From an uncultured Paraprevotella sp. (GTDB lineage Bacteria > Bacteroidota > Bacteroidia > Bacteroidales > Bacteroidaceae), in contig CAJUDC010000040.1 of assembly GCA_910584955.1 (NCBI GenBank), forward strand, positions 1 to 18,682: DNA of 18,682 bases. The letters run 5' to 3'. Of this stretch, positions 1 to 5,616 are shown piece by piece. The notes under the pieces were generated by a model that was not told the origin of the DNA, did not search any database, and was given only the letters and a program-made list of their open reading frames with translations. Numbering within the stretch: position 1 is the stretch's first letter; every line of letters begins with the position of its first letter. The position numbers and the translations under genes are program-made.

Positions 1-52
1 ATGACATAGTGGCAAAAATAGCCACGAACAAAAAGTAAAGATACTTTTTCAT
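1..52 (-). CDS. N-terminus of an exported protein or lipoprotein (cut by window edge)
   Basis: Reading leftwards from the ATG at 52-50 the first 17 codons give MKKYLYFLFVAIFATMS and then leave the window. Two lysines followed by an unbroken hydrophobic stretch are a typical Bacteroidales signal peptide; whether a lipobox cysteine follows cannot be seen. The gene lies downstream of a long leader (53 to about 346) that contains a nested stem structure and a candidate invertible promoter, so its expression may be phase variable. The function is unknown because nearly all of the gene is outside the window. The start is inferred from the signal-peptide pattern; no strong ribosome binding site is visible, which is normal in this group. 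Confidence 0.6.
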   Translation of the reverse strand, partial: MKKYLYFLFVAIFATMS

Positions 53-121
53 TTTGTTTTACCTCTGCACCTATGGCTCTGTGATGCTTTAAGTTGTGAT
101 TGATTGGATAGGCATACAAAG

Positions 122-200
122 AAGTGGAGCCACTATTCACTATTCCTCAGTGTGGGCTTCGACTCCCATGATATAAGAATAAGTGATTGTAACTCCACTT
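122..200 (-). promoter_or_regulatory. Nested inverted repeats, possible structured 5' UTR
   Basis: On the given strand AAGTGGAG (122-129) is complementary to CTCCACTT (193-200). Inside it TCACTATTC (137-145) pairs with GAATAAGTGA (177-186) with one bulged A, and at the tip TGGG (153-156) pairs with CCCA (165-168). Three stacked helices in under 80 bases, lying in the presumed leader of the downstream exported-protein gene, suggest a folded RNA or a cruciform site. CACTATT is also repeated in tandem at 131-144. I do not recognise a known riboswitch class. Confidence 0.4.
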
Positions 201-239
201 TGACCGTATATCATTGGGGTATGACAATACAAGCCAAAG

Positions 240-386
240 AGAGCGTACTTTCACCATCTTTCCTATATCATTGAAGTTGTCGAAGTTTCACTGAAGAAAG
301 ATGCGAAAACGCTTCTTTAATATGTCTGCTCACCCATTGTGGGTTTGCAGTTGCAAAGATAGCTAATTTTCTTGAAAGTACACTCT
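240..386. repeat. Inverted repeat pair flanking a -7 box: candidate invertible promoter segment
   Basis: AGAGCGTACTTTCA (240-253) is matched in inverse orientation by TGAAAGTACACTCT (373-386), 13 of 14 positions. The 119 bases between them carry the only clear Bacteroides -7 box of this leader. A Mpi-like serine invertase is encoded next door at 418-1047. Mpi-type enzymes are known to flip promoter segments between short inverted repeats in Bacteroides. The arms are short, so chance cannot be excluded. Confidence 0.4.
354..361 (-). promoter_or_regulatory. -7 box TATCTTTG facing the exported-protein gene
   Basis: The given strand reads CAAAGATA, which is TATCTTTG on the minus strand, an exact match to the Bacteroides -7 consensus TAnnTTTG. 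No TTTG is found at the expected 19-21 bases upstream, so the promoter is supported by one box only. In the present orientation it points to the exported-protein gene; if the surrounding inverted repeats recombine it would point into the 3' end of the recombinase gene. Confidence 0.45.
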
Positions 387-417
387 GTAATAGGCTACTA
401 AATTAAGTAACCCAATA

Positions 418-1047
418 TTATAGCCCAAATTCGGCCTTTATTCTTTGCACGGTGCTGACTGAAACATCACACAGTTTGGCGGTGCGTCTGATACTTGTAC
501 CTCTCTTCAATTCTCTAATCACCTCTTTGTATTCAGATTCTTTTTGTTCTCTGGGCTTCCTATAACCCTCTTTTCTACCTAATTTGCCACCATCTGCAAT
601 ATATTTGGCTCTACCACTGTTTAATCTGAACTTGATATTTTCACGTTCCATTTCTGCACAAGTACCCAGTACGCTAATAAAGATATTAAGGAATGGATTC
701 TTAGAGCCATCAGCTTGAAATATCGAAAGGTTCTCTTTCTGAAAGTAGATGTTTAGGTTATTGTCCTTGCAACGCTTTACATTCGCAAGCACCTCATCCA
801 CATTACGGCCTAAGCGTGATAGTTCACTTATCAGGAGCGTATCAACCTTATTCTCTATGCAGTAATCCAAGCACTCACACAGCACTGGGCGTTCCTCATT
901 ACGTTTTGCACCACTTATGTGTTCTTCAAAGGTTTTAATAACATTAATTCCATTTTTTGATGCGTATGCCTTAAGGTCACAAACTTGACGGTCAGTTGAC
1001 TGTCGGTCGTTGGTGCTTGATACTCGTGCGTATATTACTGCGTTCAT
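418..1047 (-). CDS. Mpi-like serine site-specific recombinase (DNA invertase)
   Basis: A 209-residue serine recombinase of resolvase/invertase size. The N-terminal catalytic domain begins with VIYARVSS, where Arg8 and Ser10 match the conserved Arg and nucleophile Ser; ISELSRLGRN near residues 73-82 is the second conserved active-site segment, and the long E-helix follows at about 115-150. The C-terminus (about 180-205, GTSIRRTAKL and SVSTVQRIK) is a helix-turn-helix that binds the recombination site. Enzymes with this layout in Bacteroides include the master invertase Mpi, which flips promoter segments. A candidate target lies directly downstream (240-386). The gene has its own promoter with both -33 and -7 boxes and is separated from the upstream rep gene by 153 bases. 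It could instead act as the resolvase or integrase of the neighbouring replicon-like element. Family assignment is firm; the target is inference. Confidence 0.9.
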   Translation of the reverse strand: MNAVIYARVSSTNDRQSTDRQVCDLKAYASKNGINVIKTFEEHISGAKRNEERPVLCECLDYCIENKVDTLLISELSRLGRNVDEVLANVKRCKDNNLNIYFQKENLSIFQADGSKNPFLNIFISVLGTCAEMERENIKFRLNSGRAKYIADGGKLGRKEGYRKPREQKESEYKEVIRELKRGTSIRRTAKLCDVSVSTVQRIKAEFGL

Positions 1048-1080
1048 ATTTTTTAGTATTTAAGTCCTTCAATTACAATA

Positions 1081-1112
1081 CAAAGGTACTGCTTTAGTCT
1101 GATATATCCAAA
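1081..1112 (-). promoter_or_regulatory. Promoter of the serine recombinase gene
   Basis: On the minus strand TTTG (1112-1109) and TACCTTTG (1088-1081) are separated by exactly 20 bases, which fits the Bacteroides TTTG / TAnnTTTG promoter. Transcription would begin near 1075, about 28 bases before the ATG at 1047. This is the best-formed promoter of the accessory zone. Confidence 0.7.
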
Positions 1113-1130
1113 TAAATCAAAGAATAAATT

Positions 1131-1197
1131 GAATACAATTTTATGTATTCTAAATGTAGATTTATAGAATTAAATGAATACGCTTTCTAAAGAATAC
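1131..1197. repeat. Cluster of GAATAC boxes upstream of the recombinase promoter
   Basis: The hexamer GAATAC occurs at 1131-1136, 1176-1181 and 1192-1197, and in inverse orientation at 1145-1150. The first and the inverse copy form the hairpin-capable palindrome GAATACAATTTTATGTATTC (1131-1150). The cluster fills the gap between the end of rep and the -33 box of the recombinase promoter, so it could be an operator, a recombinase or Rep binding site, or a weak rep terminator. The AT-rich background raises the chance level for such words. Confidence 0.35.
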
Positions 1198-1200
1198 ATT

Positions 1201-2133
1201 TCACGCTACTAATGCACGGATATCTATTGTTGAGGCTATGTTATCCTGCAAACGCTTATACAGTTCTTTATATGGCTGCATCATCCTCGTAATGGAAGTG
1301 TTTTTACTGGATAATGCCCTAACCTTAGCCTCAACCTTTACCATATCATAATCACAATCTTTCAATAACAATTCATGTTCATAATCTCGTAATGTCTGTG
1401 CTTTCCGTTGATGAGGTTCATACTTAACAGCCTCATCAATGACGGTAAGAATCGGATTAGCCGTAGCGTTAAGTACATTCTGTATATTGTTGTTTGGAAT
1501 GTTTAATAACTGCCTTATCTGCTGTTTGGTATTTATGTTTAACTCAAATCTGACCTTATTCTTGAAATAAGAAAGGATTTCATTCTTTGCAATAAGACTT
1601 TCTATAAAATTAATGTTATTAACCTTTTCCAATTCTTTATACTTATTATATATGGCTAACCGCTTCTTATATCTTTGAGTTGAGACAACATTTTCTAACA
1701 CGATTCCACTATTGTACTGCTTCACCGTCCATTTTCGATAGTTGGTAAGGTTTTGTCGTATGGTTGAATTAATGACATTAATATCTGTCTCTATGTCCTT
1801 TGTTATATCACATTTTACTACCTCTGCATCGTGTAATATAGCCTCAATATCTAATCTACATATATTTAACTTGTTTATGTTGTTGAGGCTGTCTTTAATA
1901 GTTTCACGATTTATCAGCTGTGAGTATTTATCTAATAGTATCTTTCCTGTAAATTCTAACACAAGTTCACTATGAGCGTAATCTACCATAATTAATAATG
2001 AATAAGGTTTGTCTTGCTGATATTTATAATATAGCACCTCATCAAATTTGGTTACGGAAAGAAAAACCGAACTATCTATATCGGAGATATAATCTATCGA
2101 AGTAATCAATTTCATCTTGTCGAATTTTATCAT
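1201..2133 (-). CDS. Putative replication initiator (phage/plasmid II/X-like rolling-circle type)
   Basis: A 310-residue protein in a very AT-rich gene. I do not recognise it by overall sequence, but its order of motifs resembles filamentous phage pII/pX and related plasmid Rep proteins: VKCDITKDI (106-114) in the place of the Asp-containing motif, RLAIYNKYKELE (158-169), a Tyr-x2-Lys-x-Lys segment like the YdKxxE region that carries the nicking tyrosine, and KVRFELNINTKQQIRQLL (193-210), like the following RxE strand. Charged and Asn/Ile/Lys-rich composition agrees with a mobile replicon gene. It sits between a 59-residue basic protein gene (76 bases upstream) and a serine recombinase gene (downstream), all in one direction, which suggests a small plasmid or filamentous-phage-like element integrated in the chromosome. 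No capsid or mobilisation gene is present. An alternative is an uncharacterised DNA-binding protein. Confidence 0.55.
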   Translation of the reverse strand: MIKFDKMKLITSIDYISDIDSSVFLSVTKFDEVLYYKYQQDKPYSLLIMVDYAHSELVLEFTGKILLDKYSQLINRETIKDSLNNINKLNICRLDIEAILHDAEVVKCDITKDIETDINVINSTIRQNLTNYRKWTVKQYNSGIVLENVVSTQRYKKRLAIYNKYKELEKVNNINFIESLIAKNEILSYFKNKVRFELNINTKQQIRQLLNIPNNNIQNVLNATANPILTVIDEAVKYEPHQRKAQTLRDYEHELLLKDCDYDMVKVEAKVRALSSKNTSITRMMQPYKELYKRLQDNIASTIDIRALVA

Positions 2134-2179
2134 TAAAAATTAAAACATAATACTTTATTTATTTGCAGTTGTGCAAGTT

Positions 2180-2224
2180 TTGTCATCTTGACAAGTAGTA
2201 AGGTAGGGGTTATTCCTCTACCTT
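2180..2224. repeat. Two adjacent small hairpins between the 59-residue gene and rep
   Basis: TTGTCA-tct-TGACAA (2180-2194) is followed by AAGGTAGGGG-ttatt-CCTCTACCTT (2200-2224, one G-T pair). The second overlaps the stop codon of the 59-residue gene. Placed directly upstream of the putative rep gene, they could be translational control, an attenuator or part of a replication origin; none of these can be chosen from sequence alone. Confidence 0.3.
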
Positions 2225-2389
2225 TTCATTTGTTGGTTTATTAGGGATTGTTTTCCAATAATCCCTAAGTCCATTGCTAATTTTCTTTTTGTGGGTAAAT
2301 GACTTTGATTTACCTTTCATTGCCATACTGATTTTGGCTTTTGTTTCGTCTGAAAGTTCTCTAAACTGTCTCATATTTGTATTTTTCAT
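2210..2389 (-). CDS. Small basic NUMOD3-like DNA-binding protein
   Basis: An open frame of 59 residues runs from the ATG at 2389-2387 to TAA at 2212-2210. It begins MKNTNMRQFRELSDETKAKI and continues with a Met-Lys-Gly-Lys-Ser and His-Lys-Lys-Lys-Ile-Ser pattern, then Tyr-Trp-Lys-Thr-Ile-Pro-Asn-Lys. The LSxExKxKIS...MKGK...HKKKIS pattern resembles the NUMOD3 type of short DNA-binding repeat found in homing endonucleases and in mobile elements of Bacteroidetes. About a quarter of the residues are lysine. It lies 76 bases upstream of the putative rep gene on the same strand and shares its AT-rich composition, so it probably belongs to the same element and may assist replication or regulate it. 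The frame is too short for routine gene callers. Function is inference. Confidence 0.6.
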   Translation of the reverse strand: MKNTNMRQFRELSDETKAKISMAMKGKSKSFTHKKKISNGLRDYWKTIPNKPTNEKVEE

Positions 2390-2688
2390 AGTTTTATTAT
2401 TTACTCTTACTATATATAAATATACCGTAGTTTGAAAAGTTTATCAAGTTCGGTAAGTTATATCTAAAAATTTTAGGAGGGAATTTTTCAATGTACGGCA
2501 AACGGTTCGTTCCTATATAGCTTACTATTATTAAGTATATTGAGTGGCAGAATACGTAAGTGAACGCCTTACCAAACAGCAATATAAAGAACGAAAAACA
2601 GGAAAGACGATACTGAAAGTAAATCCCTTACATTACAGATATGCTATATTGACTATTCTCTATTAGCATACCAATCAATAAAATCTAT
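2390..2688. other. AT-rich intergenic stretch
   Basis: About 300 bases without a supportable gene. A frame at 2397-2582 on the minus strand has no family resemblance. The one structure is TATGCTA (2640-2646) repeated inversely as TAGCATA (2664-2670), just upstream of the plus-strand -7 box at 2689; it could be an operator. Confidence 0.4.
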
Positions 2689-2696
2689 TATCTTTG
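2689..2696 (+). promoter_or_regulatory. -7 box TATCTTTG, plus strand
   Basis: An exact TAnnTTTG box. No -33 box at normal spacing. Transcription would start near 2703 and end at the strong terminator at 2744-2792, giving a transcript of about 90 nucleotides with no coding frame. Confidence 0.45.
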
Positions 2697-2702
2697 CAAA
2701 AT

Positions 2703-2792
2703 CATTAAGGAAAGTTCGATAATCAGGCACAAAAGCGCACCGCAAGTAATACGACCGTCAGTAATCAAACTGACGGTCGTATTACTTTTTTT
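2703..2792 (+). ncRNA. Candidate small RNA ending in an intrinsic terminator
   Basis: A consensus -7 box at 2689-2696 lies about 50 bases before a perfect 19-bp stem (2744-2762 against 2769-2787, loop AATCAA) followed by seven Ts. All neighbouring genes on this side read on the minus strand, so the terminator has no coding gene to serve, and no start codon with a useful frame lies between. This fits a small independent RNA. It may equally be the surviving end of a gene removed when the accessory element inserted. The 5' end is an estimate. Confidence 0.4.
2744..2792 (+). terminator. Strong intrinsic terminator, plus strand
   Basis: AAGTAATACGACCGTCAGT (2744-2762) and its exact inverse complement (2769-2787) form a 19-bp stem with a 6-base loop, and seven Ts run from 2786 to 2792. 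It marks the approximate border between AT-rich accessory DNA on the left and GC-richer chromosome on the right. Confidence 0.75.
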
Positions 2793-3004
2793 CCTGCCAT
2801 CCTCTTTACGAACATCATCCGGTGAAGAACGTATCTTCCGGCAGCGAGCCTACCGAATCCACATCCAAACACGAACCGTAGAAACGCAACCTTGATTTGT
2901 ACGGATCTCCGTTACATCTGTACAAAACAAAGTTTCTTCCGAACAATTCTTGCCGGCAACGATCATTTCCATCGGTCGGATTATCCTTTTTTACGTCTGT
3001 CCTG
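2793..3004. other. Intergenic stretch without supportable gene
   Basis: Between the plus-strand terminator and the terminator of the lyase gene. A minus-strand frame of 75 codons (2815-3042) starts inside that terminator and shows no family resemblance; I see no gene here. Confidence 0.4.
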
Positions 3005-3039
3005 AAAAAAAATCTCCCGAAGAAAAATTCTCCGGGAGA
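3005..3039 (-). terminator. Intrinsic terminator of the lyase gene
   Basis: On the minus strand a 12-bp stem with one mismatch (3039-3028 against 3024-3013, loop of 3) is followed by eight Ts (3012-3005). It lies 42 bases after the stop codon of the tryptophanase-like gene and closes that transcript. Confidence 0.8.
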
Positions 3040-3080
3040 CATCTATCGTATAAAAACAATCGTAAACAAGACAACCGACG

Positions 3081-4532
3081 TTACAAGCTATCGCCGAAAT
3101 CCTGACGGAACTTGGCAGCCAGGCGCTCCTGCCAGTCGCCGATAGGTGCCAACCGACCGAAGAAGAAACGGAGCACGGCAGGTTCTTCCACCCACTTCAG
3201 TCCGCCTATCAGCTGACGGTTATCATAAAGCCACTTCACCCGGTCGGCACAATATTTCATCTGCGACAAAGTGAACACGCGACGCGGACACGCCAGACGC
3301 ACCAGTTCCAGTTCGGCATAATGTTCCGTTCCGTCGGGATCGCGCTGCTCGGACAGTGTTCCGCGCTCCATGCCACGGATACCGCCGGCTATGTAAAGCG
3401 CTGCGGCCAAGGCTCCGGCAGGGTATTCGCCATGCGGCATGCCCTGCAAGAATTCCGTCGCATTGATATGGGCCCCCAGTCCTCCGGCCGGCATAATCAT
3501 AGGCACACCGTAAGCGTCCAACTCTTTAACCAGATATTCGATAAACTGGGGCCCCTGACCGATGATTTCTTCATCCATCGTTTCCAGCAATCCCACGGCA
3601 ATGGCTTCCATAGAGCGCACCTCCATACCGCCATACGTAAGGAATCCTTCGTAAAGAGGAATAAACTCTTTCATCTTCAGGATCAGTTTTTCATTGTTCG
3701 ACACAATACCGCCGCCACGGGCGAAGCCCAGTTTACGGCTGGAGAAGTAAATCAGATCCATCTGGTCGCACAACGTACGGGTAATCTCGCGGATCGTCAT
3801 GTGCTTGCATGCCTCTTCACGCGTTTTGATAAAGTAGAGGTTGTCCTGCAACAGCGAAGCATCGAGTACCGTCATGATGCCGTTCTGCTTACAAACGGCC
3901 GCCACTTCCAGCATATTCTCCAGCGAGAGCGGCTGACCTCCGATGAGGTTGGTACCAGCCTCTATACGTACAAAGGGGATATGTTCGGCGCCCGTTTCCC
4001 GTATCACCTGTTTCAAGGCATCAATGTCGAAGTTGCCCTTGAAAGGTTCGTTGTTTTTAGGTTCCAGTCCGACGGGACGCACCAGCTCCACCACGGAACC
4101 GCCCAAGCGGGTGATGTGTGCCTTGGTGGTAGTGAAATGGAAGTTCATCGGCACCACGTCGCCGGGCTTTACAAAAGCCTCCGCCAAGATGTTCTCGCAA
4201 GCTCTGCCCTGATGGGCCGGCAGGAAATATTCCGTACCGAATACTTCGCGGATCACCTTGACCAGACGATTGCAGGTCTCGGAGCCGGCATAGGAATCAT
4301 CGGCCTGCATCATGGCTGCCACCTGATTGTCCGACATGGCATTTACGCCGGAATCGGTAAGCATATCCATATAAACATCTTTGTTTTGCAGGAGGAAGGT
4401 ATTGTTTCCCGCTTCATTCATATGCTTCACACGCTCTTCCACCGGCGGCAAAAAGAGCTTTTGCACCACACGCACTTTGTGCATCTCGAGAGGCACCTGC
4501 TCGGTCGCCTGATAAAATTTTACTGTAGACAT
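3081..4532 (-). CDS. Tryptophanase / tyrosine phenol-lyase family protein, divergent
   Basis: A 483-residue PLP-dependent beta-eliminating lyase; family members cleave tryptophan to indole, or tyrosine to phenol, with pyruvate and ammonia. Conserved parts in order: LLTDSG (58-62), SYAGSE with Tyr81, HQGR with Arg110, FTTTKAH (133-139), NLIGGQP (195-201), Asp224 that holds the PLP ring nitrogen, SSRK with the PLP-binding Lys at 267, MERGT with Arg390, and CPRRVFT near the end. From remembered family alignments, Thr134 and Arg390 correspond to tyrosine phenol-lyase Thr124 and Arg381, which bind the phenol hydroxyl. Unusual: the Arg normally three residues after the PLP Asp is Leu227, and the GGHA histidine is replaced (GGLGAH, 350-355). 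It may therefore be a lyase of altered substrate or reduced activity. It stands alone with its own terminator. The ATG at 4532 gives a full-length N-terminus. Confidence 0.8.
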   Translation of the reverse strand: MSTVKFYQATEQVPLEMHKVRVVQKLFLPPVEERVKHMNEAGNNTFLLQNKDVYMDMLTDSGVNAMSDNQVAAMMQADDSYAGSETCNRLVKVIREVFGTEYFLPAHQGRACENILAEAFVKPGDVVPMNFHFTTTKAHITRLGGSVVELVRPVGLEPKNNEPFKGNFDIDALKQVIRETGAEHIPFVRIEAGTNLIGGQPLSLENMLEVAAVCKQNGIMTVLDASLLQDNLYFIKTREEACKHMTIREITRTLCDQMDLIYFSSRKLGFARGGGIVSNNEKLILKMKEFIPLYEGFLTYGGMEVRSMEAIAVGLLETMDEEIIGQGPQFIEYLVKELDAYGVPMIMPAGGLGAHINATEFLQGMPHGEYPAGALAAALYIAGGIRGMERGTLSEQRDPDGTEHYAELELVRLACPRRVFTLSQMKYCADRVKWLYDNRQLIGGLKWVEEPAVLRFFFGRLAPIGDWQERLAAKFRQDFGDSL

Positions 4533-4575
4533 TATTTGTTTTTGATTATAGGGTTAACCACTTTCGTACGGGGTG

Positions 4576-4583
4576 CAAAATTG
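4576..4583 (-). promoter_or_regulatory. Weak -7 box (CAATTTTG) upstream of the lyase gene
   Basis: CAATTTTG on the minus strand differs from TAnnTTTG in the first base and would place the transcript start about 40 bases before the ATG at 4532. A second near match (CATCTTTG, 4610-4603) is further upstream. Either could serve. Confidence 0.25.
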
Positions 4584-4670
4584 GGAAAAAGAATCGAAAG
4601 AACAAAGATGTTGATAATTTTATTTATCGTTTTGTATCAAATTATAACTTTTCAACGACAAAAAGTTCAC

Positions 4671-4711
4671 AAAAAGAACCGGAAGGCTACAAGAAAGCAC
4701 GTCCGGCGTTC
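4671..4711 (-). terminator. Probable intrinsic terminator after tsaC
   Basis: On the minus strand GAACGCCGGA (4711-4702) pairs with TCCGGTTC (4683-4676) leaving a two-base bulge, and five Ts follow (4675-4671). It lies about 80 bases beyond the tsaC stop codon in the right direction. The loop is 18 bases, so strength is uncertain. Confidence 0.45.
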
Positions 4712-4788
4712 TTTCCGTTCGCCCTAAAATGTACTTCTCCGGCTCGCACCGGACATTAAAATCCGCGATAAAAAAGGATGGGAAAGGT

Positions 4789-5394
4789 TTATCGCAATTC
4801 CCCCTTCCCCTGACGGATAATTTCAAAATCATCGTCCAGACAACTCACCACCGTAGAAGGCTCGGTGCCGCCGTAGCCGCCATCTACCACCATATCCACC
4901 ACACCTGCATACTTTTCTTCGATCAATTCGGGATCGGTACCGTATTCCGTCATTTCATGCTCATCATGAACCGACATCGTCAGAACGGGCTGACCGAACT
5001 CACGCACAATAGCCAGAATAATCCCGTTATCGGGCACCCGGATGCCCACTTCCTTTCTGTTCTTATAGATCTTGGGTAACCGGCTGCTCGTGGGCAATAT
5101 AAACGTAAAGGGACCGGGCAGATTGCGCTTCATCAGCTTAAAAGCCGCATTGCTCACCTGAGCATAGCCACTCAGGTTCGACAAATCGGGACAAATCACC
5201 GACAAGTTGCTCTTTTGCGGATTGATGCCTTTCAATTTGCATATCCGCTCCACCGCCCGCACATTCAATGCATCGCAGCCGATGGCATACACGGTGTCGG
5301 TGGGATAAACCACCAAGGCCCCGTCGCGCAAGGCCTGTACCACGCGCCCTACGTCGCGCGGGTTAGGATTCTCAGGATATATCTTCACTATCAT
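4789..5394 (-). CDS. tsaC: L-threonylcarbamoyladenylate synthase (Sua5/YrdC/TsaC)
   Basis: A 201-residue YrdC-domain protein that makes threonylcarbamoyl-AMP from threonine, bicarbonate and ATP, the first step of the t6A37 modification of tRNAs reading ANN codons; cytoplasmic. The signature LVVYPTDTVYAIGCDA lies near residues 28-43, followed by the nucleotide-pocket segment KLKGINPQKSNLSVI and by LPGPFTFILP; the end GTEPSTVVSC and IIRQGKGEL is typical of the short form without the C-terminal Sua5 domain. I chose the ATG at 5394 because family members in Bacteroides begin with an MxxKIYPENPNP-like N-terminus; a GTG at 5412 preceded by AGGAG would add six residues. The gene is monocistronic, between two terminators, and diverges from maeB. 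Confidence 0.9.
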   Translation of the reverse strand: MIVKIYPENPNPRDVGRVVQALRDGALVVYPTDTVYAIGCDALNVRAVERICKLKGINPQKSNLSVICPDLSNLSGYAQVSNAAFKLMKRNLPGPFTFILPTSSRLPKIYKNRKEVGIRVPDNGIILAIVREFGQPVLTMSVHDEHEMTEYGTDPELIEEKYAGVVDMVVDGGYGGTEPSTVVSCLDDDFEIIRQGKGELR

Positions 5395-5430
5395 ATTCTC
5401 CGGCGGAGACACTTTGTTTTCTCCTATTTA

Positions 5431-5438
5431 CAAAGGTA
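5431..5438 (-). promoter_or_regulatory. -7 box TACCTTTG of tsaC
   Basis: The given strand reads CAAAGGTA. Transcription would begin near 5425, about 30 bases before the ATG chosen for tsaC. No clear -33 box. Confidence 0.5.
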
Positions 5439-5563
5439 GAAAAATCCGCATTAAAATCTCCATCCACCGACAAAAAAACACTATTTTACGCATTTTATCA
5501 TCAAAAACCGCCCCAAGGCTTCAATTTGTCAGTTACAACAAGGATTGAATACGGATTTATTCG

Positions 5564-5571
5564 TATCTTTG
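5564..5571 (+). promoter_or_regulatory. -7 box TATCTTTG of maeB
   Basis: Exact consensus, placing the transcript start near 5578 and giving a leader of about 40 bases before the ATG at 5617. A TTG at 5545-5547 is slightly too close (16 bases) to be a standard -33 box. Confidence 0.55.
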
Positions 5572-5616
5572 CCTTTGGAAAACGATATGATTCCATCAAC
5601 ATAGAAACACAAGATT

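Larger units (their letters stand above)
53..417 (-). other. Long non-coding leader with candidate promoter switch
   Basis: This 365-base stretch between the recombinase stop and the exported-protein start holds no convincing gene. It contains, in minus-strand order, the outer arm of an inverted repeat (386-373), a Bacteroides -7 box (361-354), a small hairpin (AAAGATGCG at 297-305 against CGCTTCTTT at 310-318, one mismatch), the inner arm (253-240), and a nested stem structure (200-122). If the -7 box is used, the exported gene would have a 5' untranslated region of about 290 nucleotides. Confidence 0.5.

Noticed and set aside
1131..1197. CRISPR-like repeat
   Set aside because: The repeated word is only six bases, the spacing is irregular and one copy is inverted; there are no cas genes.
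2397..2582. Minus-strand frame of 61 codons in the AT-rich stretch
   Set aside because: No upstream signal or family resemblance, and it ends just before the 59-residue gene; composition alone explains it.
2815..3042. Minus-strand frame of 75 codons
   Set aside because: Its ATG lies within the intrinsic terminator of the lyase gene and the product resembles nothing I know; it may be a remnant but cannot be supported.
2897..3145. Plus-strand frame of 82 codons
   Set aside because: It runs through the terminator and into the 3' end of the lyase gene on the other strand; low-complexity composition.
3321..4727. Plus-strand frame of 468 codons opposite the lyase gene
   Set aside because: Shadow of the PLP lyase; no motif, unusual His/Gln/Arg-rich composition.
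5395..5412. GTG start for tsaC preceded by AGGAG
   Set aside because: Possible, but the added residues are unlike the family N-terminus, and the predicted transcript start would leave the AGGAG at the very end of the mRNA. The ATG at 5394 is kept.
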